Shown one piece after another: positions 15,957-23,798 of a DNA stretch of 64,000 bases (the stretch's first letter is position 1; each line of letters begins with the position of its first letter). This DNA is from JBGSUZ01 sp964404895 (lineage in GTDB: Bacteria; Bacillota; Clostridia; Peptostreptococcales; Acidaminobacteraceae): assembly GCA_964404895.1 (NCBI GenBank), contig CAYOLV010000009.1, positions 13,352 through 77,351 of the forward strand, read 5' to 3'. Position numbers and translations under genes: made by a program. The notes below the pieces were generated by a model that was not told the DNA's origin, ran no database searches, and saw nothing but the letters and a program-made list of their open reading frames with translations.

Positions 15957-16919
15957 ATGGGTCGTATAAAAGACAATTATCAATTACTGGTCAACGGCAC
16001 TGACGTTACGGCTATAACAGACGCACTGTCATGGAACTCAGAATTTGAAAGTCTTGGAATGTCACTAAACTTTTCATTGGCGGCACCCTATTTCGACAAG
16101 TTCAGGAAGTATCCAATATTTAAAGAAGGGCATAAAGTTGTTCTAAAAAATAATGGAAATCTGAGGTTTGTAGGCAAAGTTATTGAAACAGAGCTGAATA
16201 AATCTCAAAGGAGCATTATGTCTATGGACTACGCCTTTTTCATGAATAGGTCAGAACATGTGCTCCAGTTCAAGAAAACGGCTGTGGACATGGCATTAAA
16301 AAATGCCTGTGCCAAGTTTAATATTCCACTAGGAAGAGTTTGTAGAATGAGTACTGTCATTTCAAAACTCTATAAGGGCGAAACATTAGCTGATGTTTTT
16401 CGTGATCTGATTGAACTGCACCGAAAAGCTACTGGACAAAAAGTTCGTATGGAAATGATGAGTGGAAAACTGGAATTTATCAATTGTGCTGAAGAAGTAA
16501 TTGATCCTTACTATTTGATTGCAGATGGAATGGCTCCAGTGAAAATTACTGAGCTGATAGGTGATGATTTTACACTCAAAGGTTCAATTGCGGAAATAGT
16601 CAACAGTGTAATTGTGCTAGACGATCAGGGAAAAAATTTAGCTTTGGCAACGAATGAAGGGTCGGTAAAATATTTTGGACTGATTCAGGACATTATTGAA
16701 GTTGGCAAAGACGAGGCAAAGTTGGCGCAGGAAATTGCTAAGGCGGGATTGATTGATGAGGTAAAAGAACTAAGTCTGACACTTCTTGGAGATGATTCAA
16801 TCATTGCTGGGCGAGTGCTTAAATTAGGTGGCGTATTTAAGGGAGATTGGCTCATTATTTCATCAAGCCATTCAGTTTCTAATGGGATTCATAAATGTTC
16901 AGTGAATATGAGGAGGTGA
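15957..16919 (+). CDS. XkdQ-like baseplate hub protein
   Basis: About 320 residues. N-terminal NYQLLVNGTDVTAITDALSWNSEFESLGMSLNFSLA is characteristic of XkdQ/gpD-like hub proteins; a middle LADVFRDLIELHRKATGQ and C-terminal GDWLIISSSHSVSNGIHKCSVNMRR follow. It forms the central hub at the tail tip. The start is uncertain: ATG 15957 is spaced well from AGGCGGTGA, with ATG 15951 as alternative. Confidence 0.85.
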   Translation: MGRIKDNYQLLVNGTDVTAITDALSWNSEFESLGMSLNFSLAAPYFDKFRKYPIFKEGHKVVLKNNGNLRFVGKVIETELNKSQRSIMSMDYAFFMNRSEHVLQFKKTAVDMALKNACAKFNIPLGRVCRMSTVISKLYKGETLADVFRDLIELHRKATGQKVRMEMMSGKLEFINCAEEVIDPYYLIADGMAPVKITELIGDDFTLKGSIAEIVNSVIVLDDQGKNLALATNEGSVKYFGLIQDIIEVGKDEAKLAQEIAKAGLIDEVKELSLTLLGDDSIIAGRVLKLGGVFKGDWLIISSSHSVSNGIHKCSVNMRR

Positions 16920-16923
16920 TGCT

Positions 16924-17286
16924 ATGTCATGGGAATCAGAAATGGCAAGCTTGTTTAAAAAACGGGATAACAAGCTATACAGTGGCTTTGTAATTGGAGT
17001 GGTCAAATCGGCAAAACCTTTGATTATCTCAATTGAAGATGGTCAAGCCTTCCTTGATGAAGATGATTTATATTCCCTGCAGTCATTAGTAAGCTTGGAG
17101 TTTGAATCCCTTATCTTTGACGTTCCTGTTCTCTATTCAAGTGCATCAAATCCTCAAGTTAAGCAAGAGTTTAAAGCAATAGCAAAGTTAAAACCTCTTG
17201 AAATAGACGACCTTGTGGTGCTTCTCCCAGACAAGTCAGAGCAGCAATATTTGATTATAGATAGAGTAAAGAAAGGGGGGATTTGA
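16924..17286 (+). CDS. DUF2577-like baseplate protein (XkdR-like)
   Basis: A 120-residue protein with the DUF2577 pattern: a short N-terminal region, then GVVKSAKPLIISIEDGQAFLDEDDLY and a closing DDLVVLLPDKSEQQYLIIDRVKKGG. It belongs to the PBSX-type baseplate cluster. ATG 16924 has an excellent AGGAGGTGAT site. It overlaps the following gene start (TGATG). Confidence 0.85.
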   Translation: MSWESEMASLFKKRDNKLYSGFVIGVVKSAKPLIISIEDGQAFLDEDDLYSLQSLVSLEFESLIFDVPVLYSSASNPQVKQEFKAIAKLKPLEIDDLVVLLPDKSEQQYLIIDRVKKGGI

Positions 17287-17738
17287 TGCTTCCAGAGGAT
17301 ATTTATGAAAATCAGGAAACGCAAACTGTGACTCAATCTAGTTCAGGGAAAATAGTTTATAAATATGATTTTGCCGAGGGAAGACATATAGTCATGAATG
17401 GTCGATTTTTAATTTGTACACCCGAGGAAGCCTTGAAGCAGTGGATTGAAATGTGCATCAGAACTCAAATCGACAGCTACCCCATTTATAAGGGAACAGA
17501 CTTCGGAATTAGTCTAAGGGGCACTGTTATAGGCAGAAAGCCCAGTGATACGGCCTATCAAATAGCCCTTGCAGACATTCAGGAAAGACTGCTAATGAAC
17601 ACAGATATTTTAGGCGTAAATGACTTTCAGATTAGTACAGAAAACAGCACTTTAAAAATCCAAATTGAACTTGAAACAGCGCTAGGTACCTTGGGTAGTG
17701 TCATTCAGTTGAAAGGAGTGACCAATGGGCAGACTTGA
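17286..17738 (+). CDS. DUF2634-like baseplate wedge protein (XkdS-like)
   Basis: A 150-residue homologue of XkdS (gp25/DUF2634). Signatures are the AEGRHIVMNGRFLICTPEEALKQWIEMCIRTQ segment, YPIYKGTDFG and the C-terminal DFQISTENSTLKIQIELETALG. It is part of the wedge linking hub and sheath. ATG 17286 overlaps the previous stop and follows AAGGGGGG. Confidence 0.88.
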   Translation: MLPEDIYENQETQTVTQSSSGKIVYKYDFAEGRHIVMNGRFLICTPEEALKQWIEMCIRTQIDSYPIYKGTDFGISLRGTVIGRKPSDTAYQIALADIQERLLMNTDILGVNDFQISTENSTLKIQIELETALGTLGSVIQLKGVTNGQT

Positions 17739-18777
17739 TAATATTTTAGGCAGATTACCTGCTGAACTGGATAAGCAACCGGGCTATCTACCCTATGATT
17801 TTGCATCAGGCGTAGCTATTGAGCTTGAACAGATAGATACCCAGATAATGCGAATGTCTGATTTAGTAAATGTAGATAAATTGATAGGTGAAGACTTGAC
17901 GCGATTTGTTTATCAAAGGCGCGGGATTAACAGAAAACCCTCTAGCTATTCTATTGGCAAACTTTTAGTGGTGGGCACAGGTTGGGTTAAAGTGTCTGAC
18001 ATATTTGAGACAGAGGGTAACGTTAAATTTAAGCCAATCGCTGACACATTAATCAATGGATCTGCAGTAATTGATATAGTCGCTTTGGTAGGTGGGAAAA
18101 TTGGAAACGTACCAATTGGATCAATTAAAAAGATACCCTTAACAATTCAAGGTGTTATCAGCTGCAGCAATCCAGAGGTGACCTCTGGCGGCTATGAAGT
18201 TGAATCAGATGAACAACTTAGAGTGAGGTACTACAAAGCAGTTAGAAAGCCACCGACAAGCGGAAATGTACATCAATATGCTTTATGGACTTTGGAGGTT
18301 CAAGGCGTTGGAGATGTACAAGTCATTCCGCGGTGGGCTGGTAAAGGGACGGTTAAAGTAATTGTTTTAGATACAGACTTTAGACCGCCAGCAGCAGCGT
18401 TAATTACTCAAGTTCAGAAATATATTGATCCAAATATAAATGGTGATGGTTCTGGTGAAGCGCCAATTGGTGCAACTTGCACCATAGAAGGTGCGCTGGG
18501 AAAAGAACTTATAATTTCTGTAAAGGTAAAAAGAAAAAATGGTTTTCCAGATACAGAAGTACAGTCGAATATTTCTAGCCAGATCAACAAGTATCTGGCA
18601 GGCATAGCTTTTAAACAAGACTACGTTTCCTTTGCTCTTATTGGTAACGCTGTAGCAACAGCCGAAGGTGTAGAAGATTACACAGAGCTACTGATTAATG
18701 GGTTATCAGCTAATTTAGCACTGGCTTCAAGAGAGGTTGCAGTATTGAAAACTTTAAACATTGGGGTGATGGAATGA
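17725..18777 (+). CDS. Baseplate J-like protein (XkdT-like)
   Basis: A 350-residue baseplate J family wedge protein: PGYLPYDFASGVAIELEQIDTQI at the N terminus, a middle SNPEVTSGGYEVESDEQLRVRYYKAVRKPPTSGNVHQYALWTLEVQGVGDVQVIPRW, and the family's repeating beta segments. It triggers sheath contraction on host binding. ATG at 17725 overlaps the previous gene by 14 bases and follows AAAGGAGTG. Confidence 0.95.
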   Translation: MGRLDNILGRLPAELDKQPGYLPYDFASGVAIELEQIDTQIMRMSDLVNVDKLIGEDLTRFVYQRRGINRKPSSYSIGKLLVVGTGWVKVSDIFETEGNVKFKPIADTLINGSAVIDIVALVGGKIGNVPIGSIKKIPLTIQGVISCSNPEVTSGGYEVESDEQLRVRYYKAVRKPPTSGNVHQYALWTLEVQGVGDVQVIPRWAGKGTVKVIVLDTDFRPPAAALITQVQKYIDPNINGDGSGEAPIGATCTIEGALGKELIISVKVKRKNGFPDTEVQSNISSQINKYLAGIAFKQDYVSFALIGNAVATAEGVEDYTELLINGLSANLALASREVAVLKTLNIGVME

Positions 18778-19292
18778 GCCTTCTGAGTACAACGAACAAA
18801 CTTTATCTGACGGATCCTGTTGTTAAGTCTCTTCTGGAAAGCGTTCAAATTGAGATAGACGACGTGTTAGCTTCAGCACATAGGCTGGAACGCCAGTACT
18901 GGATTGATACAGCAGAGGATTCGATAAGGGACTGGGAGCAGCATTTTGCGGTTAGAATAATGAGCTCTGTTTTAGAAGATAGGCGAAATGCAGTCACTGC
19001 CAAGATGCGTTCTTCGGGCGATGTGGATATCGAACTGATAAAAAAAGTGGCTGACTCATGGAAAAATGGAGAAGTCAACGTAACTTATGAGGACATGGAA
19101 CTGATGATAAGTTTTAAATCAACTATCGGTGTACCCAGTGATTTGAGTACTTTAATAAGTGCCATTGAAGAGGTAGCGCCAGCCCATGTGATTGTGAGCT
19201 ACACTTTGAATTATTTATTGATAAAGCACATCCATGGGGTTATGACACTCAGCGAACTTGAACAGCAGCCATTATCAAAATTTGCATTCTAG
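18774..19292 (+). CDS. DUF2313-like tail protein (XkdU/YmfQ-like)
   Basis: A 172-residue protein always found after baseplate J in this phage type. Visible: LERQYWIDTAEDSIRDWEQHF (DWE core of the family), RRNAVTAKMRSSGDVDIELIKKVADSW and the C-terminal VAPAHVIVSYTLNYLLIKH. Believed to join baseplate and fibre. It overlaps xkdT by 4 bases (ATGA). Confidence 0.9.
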   Translation: MSLLSTTNKLYLTDPVVKSLLESVQIEIDDVLASAHRLERQYWIDTAEDSIRDWEQHFAVRIMSSVLEDRRNAVTAKMRSSGDVDIELIKKVADSWKNGEVNVTYEDMELMISFKSTIGVPSDLSTLISAIEEVAPAHVIVSYTLNYLLIKHIHGVMTLSELEQQPLSKFAF

Positions 19293-19302
19293 GAGGTGAA
19301 CG

Positions 19303-20877
19303 ATGCTAACAGATTTTTTAAAACTTTTTAAGGCAGATCCTAATAATCCTGCAGAGGAAAACAATACATTTAATATTACAACCATGCTCAACGAAAACTG
19401 GGACAAAATCGAGTCCTTTGTTAAAAAACTAATTGGGCTTCAAGTAATTACGCCGACGGAAGGTACTGTGCCGAATTACATCGCAAGTCTACCGGGATTT
19501 CAAATGATTGATGGTAGAAGAATTACAATCAAATTTCATGCTGCATCCTCGCAAGTCTCTACACTGAAGGTCAATAATGAAGAAGCAGGTGGAATCAAAA
19601 AACCGGGTGGAAATGACATGACCAACATTAAGGCGGGGACATATACATTTGTTGTCGACTCGGGAAATTTTATTGTACAGGGTGAAGGGGGGGAGTATGG
19701 GACCGCTACAGCAAACAAGACCTTAGTAGGTTACACCATAGGAACTGAAAACGGGATTGTAGAAGGTACAATTCCAGACAAAAGAGGAGTTGCACTAGCC
19801 CAAGATGCTCGCGTTTCAAATTTACCGGGTGATCCTAGTGACTTCGGTAATGGCGGAACTGAAATTAGTTTCTACGGTCGGTTAGGTATTCGCTTAGCAC
19901 CTGAAAATGTTGGCTGTTTTGATACAGACACAGAGATAGGACAGTATATTTATGGCCTTAACCCTGCTGTAGTCAAAGATGGTCAGATTATCGGCGGAGC
20001 GGGAACGACTGTACGTGGAACGTTTACAAAAGATGCGAACGCATTGGCAAATCAAATATTAGCTTCAAAAATCGCTTATGTTAAAGGGCAAAAAGTAACT
20101 GGTTCTATGATTGATAGATCAACGGGTACCTATTATCCCACAGCAACGTATGCAGGGAGTGGCTTTTTATCAATCCCAATACCAGCGGATGCATATTATG
20201 GAACAGCAGCAATTTTAGCCCCGAGTGACCCTGATTATGTATCTGGAAACTTTTTAGACACTGCCGATGTATTTGGTTTGAAAGGAACCATAAAAACCCA
20301 CAGAGTGGCTGCGAATACTCATCATACTCAAGCTGTGCAAGTAGCAGGTACATCTACTCCAGGTCGGCTTTATATGATGCCTGAAAATGGGCATTGGGAC
20401 GGAGCGAGTGCATGGATTTACTTTGACGATCCCAATTATCTTGCAGCCAAAATTCCAAAGGATATTTCCCTATTTGGTTTAACTGGGACACGAAATATTT
20501 TAAAATCTGCGAAAATAACCCCGGCGCTGTCAACCGCAGCAGTAAACAGCCAAAATGTCAGGACAAAAGTATTTTCAATACCAATTTCGGGTCTTACTTT
20601 TAACCCAGTTTTTGTGACCTTTTCATTATCTGCCAATATGGCGGCTTATGGCCAATATGTGGGTGGGAGGGCTATATCGCTTCTTAACACGACAGACAAC
20701 ACCAATTTTTCTGGATATAGCGCATCTATTGACATTACTTCTTACAATTTCGTTTTTGAATTATTGGTTATAAATGTAGTTAACGGTGGTTGTACATTAG
20801 AAGTATATTTGACTTGCAATTCACCAAACAATGCTCTTGGGTCTCCTAACGGAGTAATACAGATATTTGGTTATTGA
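19303..20877 (+). CDS. Tail fibre/receptor-binding protein
   Basis: A 524-residue fibre. The N terminus LKLFKADPNNPAEENNTFNITTMLNENWDKIE is a common fibre attachment region in Clostridium phages. The middle contains repeated GTI/GS-type beta elements (ATANKTLVGYTIGTENGIVEGTIPDKRG; ALANQILASKIAYVKGQKVTGSM; DVFGLKGTI; DISLFGLTGTR), i.e. repeats ending in V.GTI/GTR. The C-terminal beta-rich domain is the likely host-recognition head. ATG 19303 follows AGGAGGTGAAC. Confidence 0.85.
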   Translation: MLTDFLKLFKADPNNPAEENNTFNITTMLNENWDKIESFVKKLIGLQVITPTEGTVPNYIASLPGFQMIDGRRITIKFHAASSQVSTLKVNNEEAGGIKKPGGNDMTNIKAGTYTFVVDSGNFIVQGEGGEYGTATANKTLVGYTIGTENGIVEGTIPDKRGVALAQDARVSNLPGDPSDFGNGGTEISFYGRLGIRLAPENVGCFDTDTEIGQYIYGLNPAVVKDGQIIGGAGTTVRGTFTKDANALANQILASKIAYVKGQKVTGSMIDRSTGTYYPTATYAGSGFLSIPIPADAYYGTAAILAPSDPDYVSGNFLDTADVFGLKGTIKTHRVAANTHHTQAVQVAGTSTPGRLYMMPENGHWDGASAWIYFDDPNYLAAKIPKDISLFGLTGTRNILKSAKITPALSTAAVNSQNVRTKVFSIPISGLTFNPVFVTFSLSANMAAYGQYVGGRAISLLNTTDNTNFSGYSASIDITSYNFVFELLVINVVNGGCTLEVYLTCNSPNNALGSPNGVIQIFGY

Positions 20878-20894
20878 GAAAGGGGATAAAATTA

Positions 20895-21158
20895 ATGCAA
20901 CGCGGAAATCTAGTAATCTATGATCTCAAAGGAAAGGTTTGCTCACAAACAGGTGAGTATGATGGAGAAGTGCTTCCTCATGAATACCCAGAAGGAATCC
21001 CTTACATTGAAATTCCTTTCGGAACCATGGCGAAGAAGAGACTCATTTCAATCGATGTTTCAAAGACCCCACACGAACCAATTTTTGAAGACATTCCATA
21101 TGTGCCTACCTATGAAGATTTGCAAAATGAAATCTTAATCGCAAAGGGGGTCATTTAG
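20895..21158 (+). CDS. Small fibre-linked hypothetical protein
   Basis: An 87-residue protein with ATG 20895 after AAAGGGG. The start of the longer frame overlaps the fibre stop and has no site of its own. Sequence NLVIYDLKGKVCSQTGEYDGEVLPHEYPEGIPYIEIPFGTM suggests a small beta-domain; the end is helical (YEDLQNEILIAKGVI). Proteins of this size after fibre genes may be fibre chaperones or fibre tip proteins, but I do not recognise it. Confidence 0.55.
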   Translation: MQRGNLVIYDLKGKVCSQTGEYDGEVLPHEYPEGIPYIEIPFGTMAKKRLISIDVSKTPHEPIFEDIPYVPTYEDLQNEILIAKGVI

Positions 21159-21347
21159 TTGACTAATGAGGACATAGTCGAAGTCTTAATTGAGCGAATT
21201 AAAAACGGCAAGATTAATCCAGTAACAGGGCAACCGTTCAAACTTGAAGATATCAAGATAGAAGAGTTCAAAACCGCTGTAGCAACAAAGCTAGAAGAAC
21301 AGAAAGCCCAAACTGAACAGCCAACAGAAACCCAAACCGCAGAATAG
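21159..21347 (+). CDS. Short hypothetical protein after fibre gene
   Basis: A 62-residue protein starting TTG 21159 (AAAGGGGGTC upstream, directly abutting the previous stop). The N-terminal half reads TNEDIVEVLIERIKNGKINPVTGQPFKLEDIK, a pattern seen in small phage proteins next to the lysis cassette; the end is Gln/Thr/Glu-rich and disordered. Function unknown. The hairpin terminator overlaps its 3' end. Confidence 0.55.
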   Translation: MTNEDIVEVLIERIKNGKINPVTGQPFKLEDIKIEEFKTAVATKLEEQKAQTEQPTETQTAE

Positions 21348-21358
21348 CGGTTATTTTT
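21335..21358 (+). terminator. Terminator between fibre and lysis genes
   Basis: AACCGC (21335-21340), loop AGAATA, GCGGTT (21347-21352), then ATTTTTAT. Short stem, so probably partial termination. Confidence 0.55.
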
Positions 21359-21375
21359 ATGCCCAGAAAAGCGAG

Positions 21376-21762
21376 GTGAATAGAATCGATACACTAAAAG
21401 CTATTGTCGAGTTAAGCGGAAGCAGTTCCAACGACATTATTAGACTTACTGCAGTACTTATTATCGGCATCCCCCTCTTCATCCTTTTCACCAACACAAA
21501 ATCAAATGAAAGGCATGCGCGCCATAAGGAACTAATGGAGCGAGAAGATCAGTATCGTGAGAGGGAAAAAATTTACATGGACTTCATTTCTGGAAACACC
21601 GCAGCACTCGTTAAACTTTCCACAGTGCTAGAAAGCAACTATCAAAATTGTAACGAATGCCGAGCAGACCAAACGTCTCTCTATCGTGAACTTATCGATA
21701 AACAAGGTGAGATGTACATTGATGTAATAAAAATTAAAGAGCGAGTGAGCTCAACATGTTAG
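21376..21762 (+). CDS. Membrane protein of lysis module (holin-like or spanin-like)
   Basis: About 128 residues: one membrane helix (LTAVLIIGIPLFILF, about residues 24-38), then a charged coiled coil (KSNERHARHKELMEREDQYREREKIYMDF) and a Cys-containing NCNECRAD patch. The layout recalls BhlA/UviB-type holin-like proteins. The start is unclear: the AGGTGA that should be the ribosome binding site includes the GTG at 21376, and no ATG lies at proper distance. An ATC at 21385 or the GTG itself could be used. Confidence 0.55.
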   Translation: MNRIDTLKAIVELSGSSSNDIIRLTAVLIIGIPLFILFTNTKSNERHARHKELMEREDQYREREKIYMDFISGNTAALVKLSTVLESNYQNCNECRADQTSLYRELIDKQGEMYIDVIKIKERVSSTC

Positions 21763-21772
21763 GAGTGAGAAT

Positions 21773-22327
21773 ATGGCACGAGTAGGATTATCATATGGAC
21801 ACGGCGGCGCTGATCCAGGTATTGTCGGTCTGTTTGGACAAAAAGAGTCAAAGACCAATAGAAATGTTGGGAAGTACTTACTTGAAATGCTGGAAAACGA
21901 CGGGCATCAGGTTTTTGAGACAAACCCTAATGATTTGACAATCAAGTCCGACCGAAGAGCAGACCTCGTCAATCGATGGGGCGCGGACCTATATATTGAC
22001 ATCCATCATAACGGAGGTGGCGGCGACGGCGCAGAGGTCTTCTATCAAATGAAAAGTTCAAAATCAAAATTTCTGGGGCAATCTGTCCTGAATGAACTTT
22101 CAAAAATCAATAACGTTAGAGGGTTGAAAATCAGGGAAAGTTTAAAGTACCCGGGATGCGATTATCATGCCTCACTAGCAATTCCAAGGTGCCCCTCTAT
22201 CATCGTTGAAACAGCTTTCTTAGACTCAAAGGACATTGAGTGCGTTAATACTCGAGAAGAACAGAAAGCCGAAGCAAAAGCAATCTACAACGGGATTAGA
22301 GCCTATTTGAAGGAGATGAGAAAATGA
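21773..22327 (+). CDS. N-acetylmuramoyl-L-alanine amidase (endolysin)
   Basis: A 184-residue Amidase_3 type zinc enzyme consisting only of the catalytic domain. Zinc ligands are readable as His in SYGHGGADPG, a Glu after it (QKESKTNR), His in DLYIDIHHNGG; the catalytic Glu is in SIIVETAFLDS. It cuts the lactyl-amide bond of peptidoglycan at lysis. No cell-wall-binding domain and no signal peptide, so it depends on the holin encoded next (4-base overlap). ATG follows TAGGAGTGAG. Confidence 0.93.
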   Translation: MARVGLSYGHGGADPGIVGLFGQKESKTNRNVGKYLLEMLENDGHQVFETNPNDLTIKSDRRADLVNRWGADLYIDIHHNGGGGDGAEVFYQMKSSKSKFLGQSVLNELSKINNVRGLKIRESLKYPGCDYHASLAIPRCPSIIVETAFLDSKDIECVNTREEQKAEAKAIYNGIRAYLKEMRK

Positions 22328-22524
22328 TTAATTGGAAAAAAAGATTTCAGTCAAAAGCATTCTGGGTGGCAATTTTTTCTATGATTGCCCTCACTGGCCA
22401 AGTTTTTAATGTGTACCAAGTACCCAATGGGTGGGAGTTATGGGTAAATAGTGCCCTAACTTTACTCACGTTAGCAGGAATTATCACAGACCCCACAACT
22501 GAGGGTTATGGAGATAAAGAATAA
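22324..22524 (+). CDS. Phage holin, phiLC3 family
   Basis: A 66-residue holin: INWKKRFQSKAFWVAIFSMIALTGQVF gives the first membrane segment, NSALTLLTLAGIITDPTTEGYGDKE the second segment and the family's conserved DPTTxG end. It permeabilises the membrane to release the endolysin. Start overlaps amidase stop. Confidence 0.95.
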   Translation: MINWKKRFQSKAFWVAIFSMIALTGQVFNVYQVPNGWELWVNSALTLLTLAGIITDPTTEGYGDKE

Positions 22525-22561
22525 TAATTTCATAAAACTTGATTAATTACCATTTGTACCA

Positions 22562-22590
22562 TTGAATTGGGTTTTTGTGTATATTATACT
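22562..22590 (+). promoter_or_regulatory. Sigma-A type promoter for the small zinc protein
   Basis: TTGAAT (22562-22567), 17-base spacer, TATACT (22585-22590). It lies between holin and the 31-codon gene, giving that gene its own transcription start near 22597. Confidence 0.75.
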
Positions 22591-22619
22591 TGAATCAATA
22601 AGATGTGGAGGTGATAATC

Positions 22620-22715
22620 ATGAAATGCGTATTCTGCGAAAGCGAAGAGAACTTAGTACAAGTAAAAGATGCTCATATCTGTGAAAACTGCCAAAAAGAA
22701 ATTAAAGAATTATAG
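22620..22715 (+). CDS. 31-residue Gin/CsfB-like zinc microprotein
   Basis: Translation from ATG 22620 gives a 31-residue protein with two CxxC pairs: CVFC at residues 3-6 and CENC at 21-24. It has an ideal GGAGGTGATAATC ribosome binding site, its own promoter and its own terminator, so it is certainly a gene unit. The spacing and residues (CVFCE...ICENCQKEI) resemble the Gin/CsfB family, small zinc proteins that inhibit sigma-G in sporulating Firmicutes, although that protein is about 60 residues long. A role in host sigma-factor control by the prophage is an inference. Confidence 0.7.
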   Translation: MKCVFCESEENLVQVKDAHICENCQKEIKEL

Positions 22716-22718
22716 TTC

Positions 22719-22760
22719 AAAAATGCCTTTGGGGGGATATTACCTTCAAAGGCATTTTTT
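22719..22760 (+). terminator. Strong terminator after the zinc microprotein
   Basis: AAAAATGCCTTTG (22719-22731) pairs with CAAAGGCATTTTT (22747-22759), followed by further T. It closes a one-gene transcript. Confidence 0.85.
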
Positions 22761-22836
22761 ATTATTTACAACAGAACATATGTTCGGTAGAATAGACCTA
22801 GAGACATACAAATTCAAAATAAAAGGGGGTGTCATC

Positions 22837-23625
22837 ATGACTAAAATGATAACACTAAGACCACCAATCGCAAGGCTGGGGGGAAAATCAAGACTCAGAA
22901 ACAAAATTATTCTCCAAATACCAAACCACACCTGCTATGTGGAACCGTTTTTCGGAGCAGGCTGGGTATACTTTGGCAAAGAACCATCGAAGGTAGAGGT
23001 CATAAACGATATAGACCAAGAGCTCGTTAACCTCTTTAGAGTGATTAAATTGCATCCTGAAGAGTTGGACAAATATTTAAAAAATGACTATGCCATAAAG
23101 CTGTCAAACAGAGCCACATTCAACCAAATGCAAAGAGTGGACAAGTCCACCCTCACAGATATTCAAAGGGCAGCAAGATTCATGTACCTGAACAAATTCA
23201 GCTTCGCTTCAAAGGGCATGCATTATGGATATGGAACAACTCAACCACCTAAAAAGCAGATTGATCTGGAACGAATTACAAAGCTGTCTGATAGATTAGA
23301 AAATACCTATATTGAGTCACTGCCCGCCACGGACGTTATTAAGCGATATGACCGTGAGGAAACCTTTTTCATGGTGGACCCACCCTATTTGGAGACCAGC
23401 CTAGACTTTTCTTTTGATCAGCAAATCGAGTTTAGCTTCAAAGAACATGAGGAACTAAGGGATTGTCTAGCAAGCATTAAAGGTAAGTTTCTTTTGACAA
23501 TAAACGACCATGAGTTCATAAGGGAGCTTTATAAGGACTTTTCAGTCGATGTCGTCGAAGTCCCATACTCTGTTTCAAATGGCAAAGTTCAGCGTGTTAG
23601 TGAATTGATGATAAGGAACTGGTAA
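22837..23625 (+). CDS. DNA adenine methyltransferase, D12 class (orphan)
   Basis: A 262-residue N6-adenine methylase. SAM-binding motif I is RLGGKSRLRNKI, with VEPFFGAGWVYFG (motif FxGxG) next; catalytic motif is MVDPPYLET (DPPY). Motif order is that of the Dam/D12 group. ATG 22837 behind AAAGGGGGTG is chosen; the longer frame starts inside the terminator. No restriction enzyme is adjacent, so it is an orphan phage methylase, likely protecting phage DNA or changing expression. Confidence 0.92.
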   Translation: MTKMITLRPPIARLGGKSRLRNKIILQIPNHTCYVEPFFGAGWVYFGKEPSKVEVINDIDQELVNLFRVIKLHPEELDKYLKNDYAIKLSNRATFNQMQRVDKSTLTDIQRAARFMYLNKFSFASKGMHYGYGTTQPPKKQIDLERITKLSDRLENTYIESLPATDVIKRYDREETFFMVDPPYLETSLDFSFDQQIEFSFKEHEELRDCLASIKGKFLLTINDHEFIRELYKDFSVDVVEVPYSVSNGKVQRVSELMIRNW

Positions 23626-23631
23626 ATTATG

Positions 23632-23657
23632 AGGCTCACAACTATGTGAGCTTTTTT
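23632..23657 (+). terminator. Terminator after adenine methylase
   Basis: GCTCACA (23634-23640), short loop, TGTGAGC (23645-23651), TTTTTT. It marks the end of the recognised phage module. Confidence 0.8.
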
Positions 23658-23798
23658 GACGCTATTTGATTTATTGATTTTGTAAAAGATAATAATTTAA
23701 TACAGACATTTACATATAATAGATGATGTAGTAGTGTAGTATTATGGCTTTTCTAAGTTTTGATTGAACACTGATATTGTTATTATCGGGAGGTAAGC

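Noticed and set aside
19536..20353. Reverse-strand frames within the fibre gene
   Set aside because: They lack ribosome binding sites and simply mirror the codon pattern of the real gene; no sign of a diversity-generating cassette (no reverse transcriptase or template repeat).
22837..23625. Restriction-modification system
   Set aside because: Only a methylase is present; neighbours are phage lysis genes and the ThyX cassette, none of which looks like a restriction enzyme.
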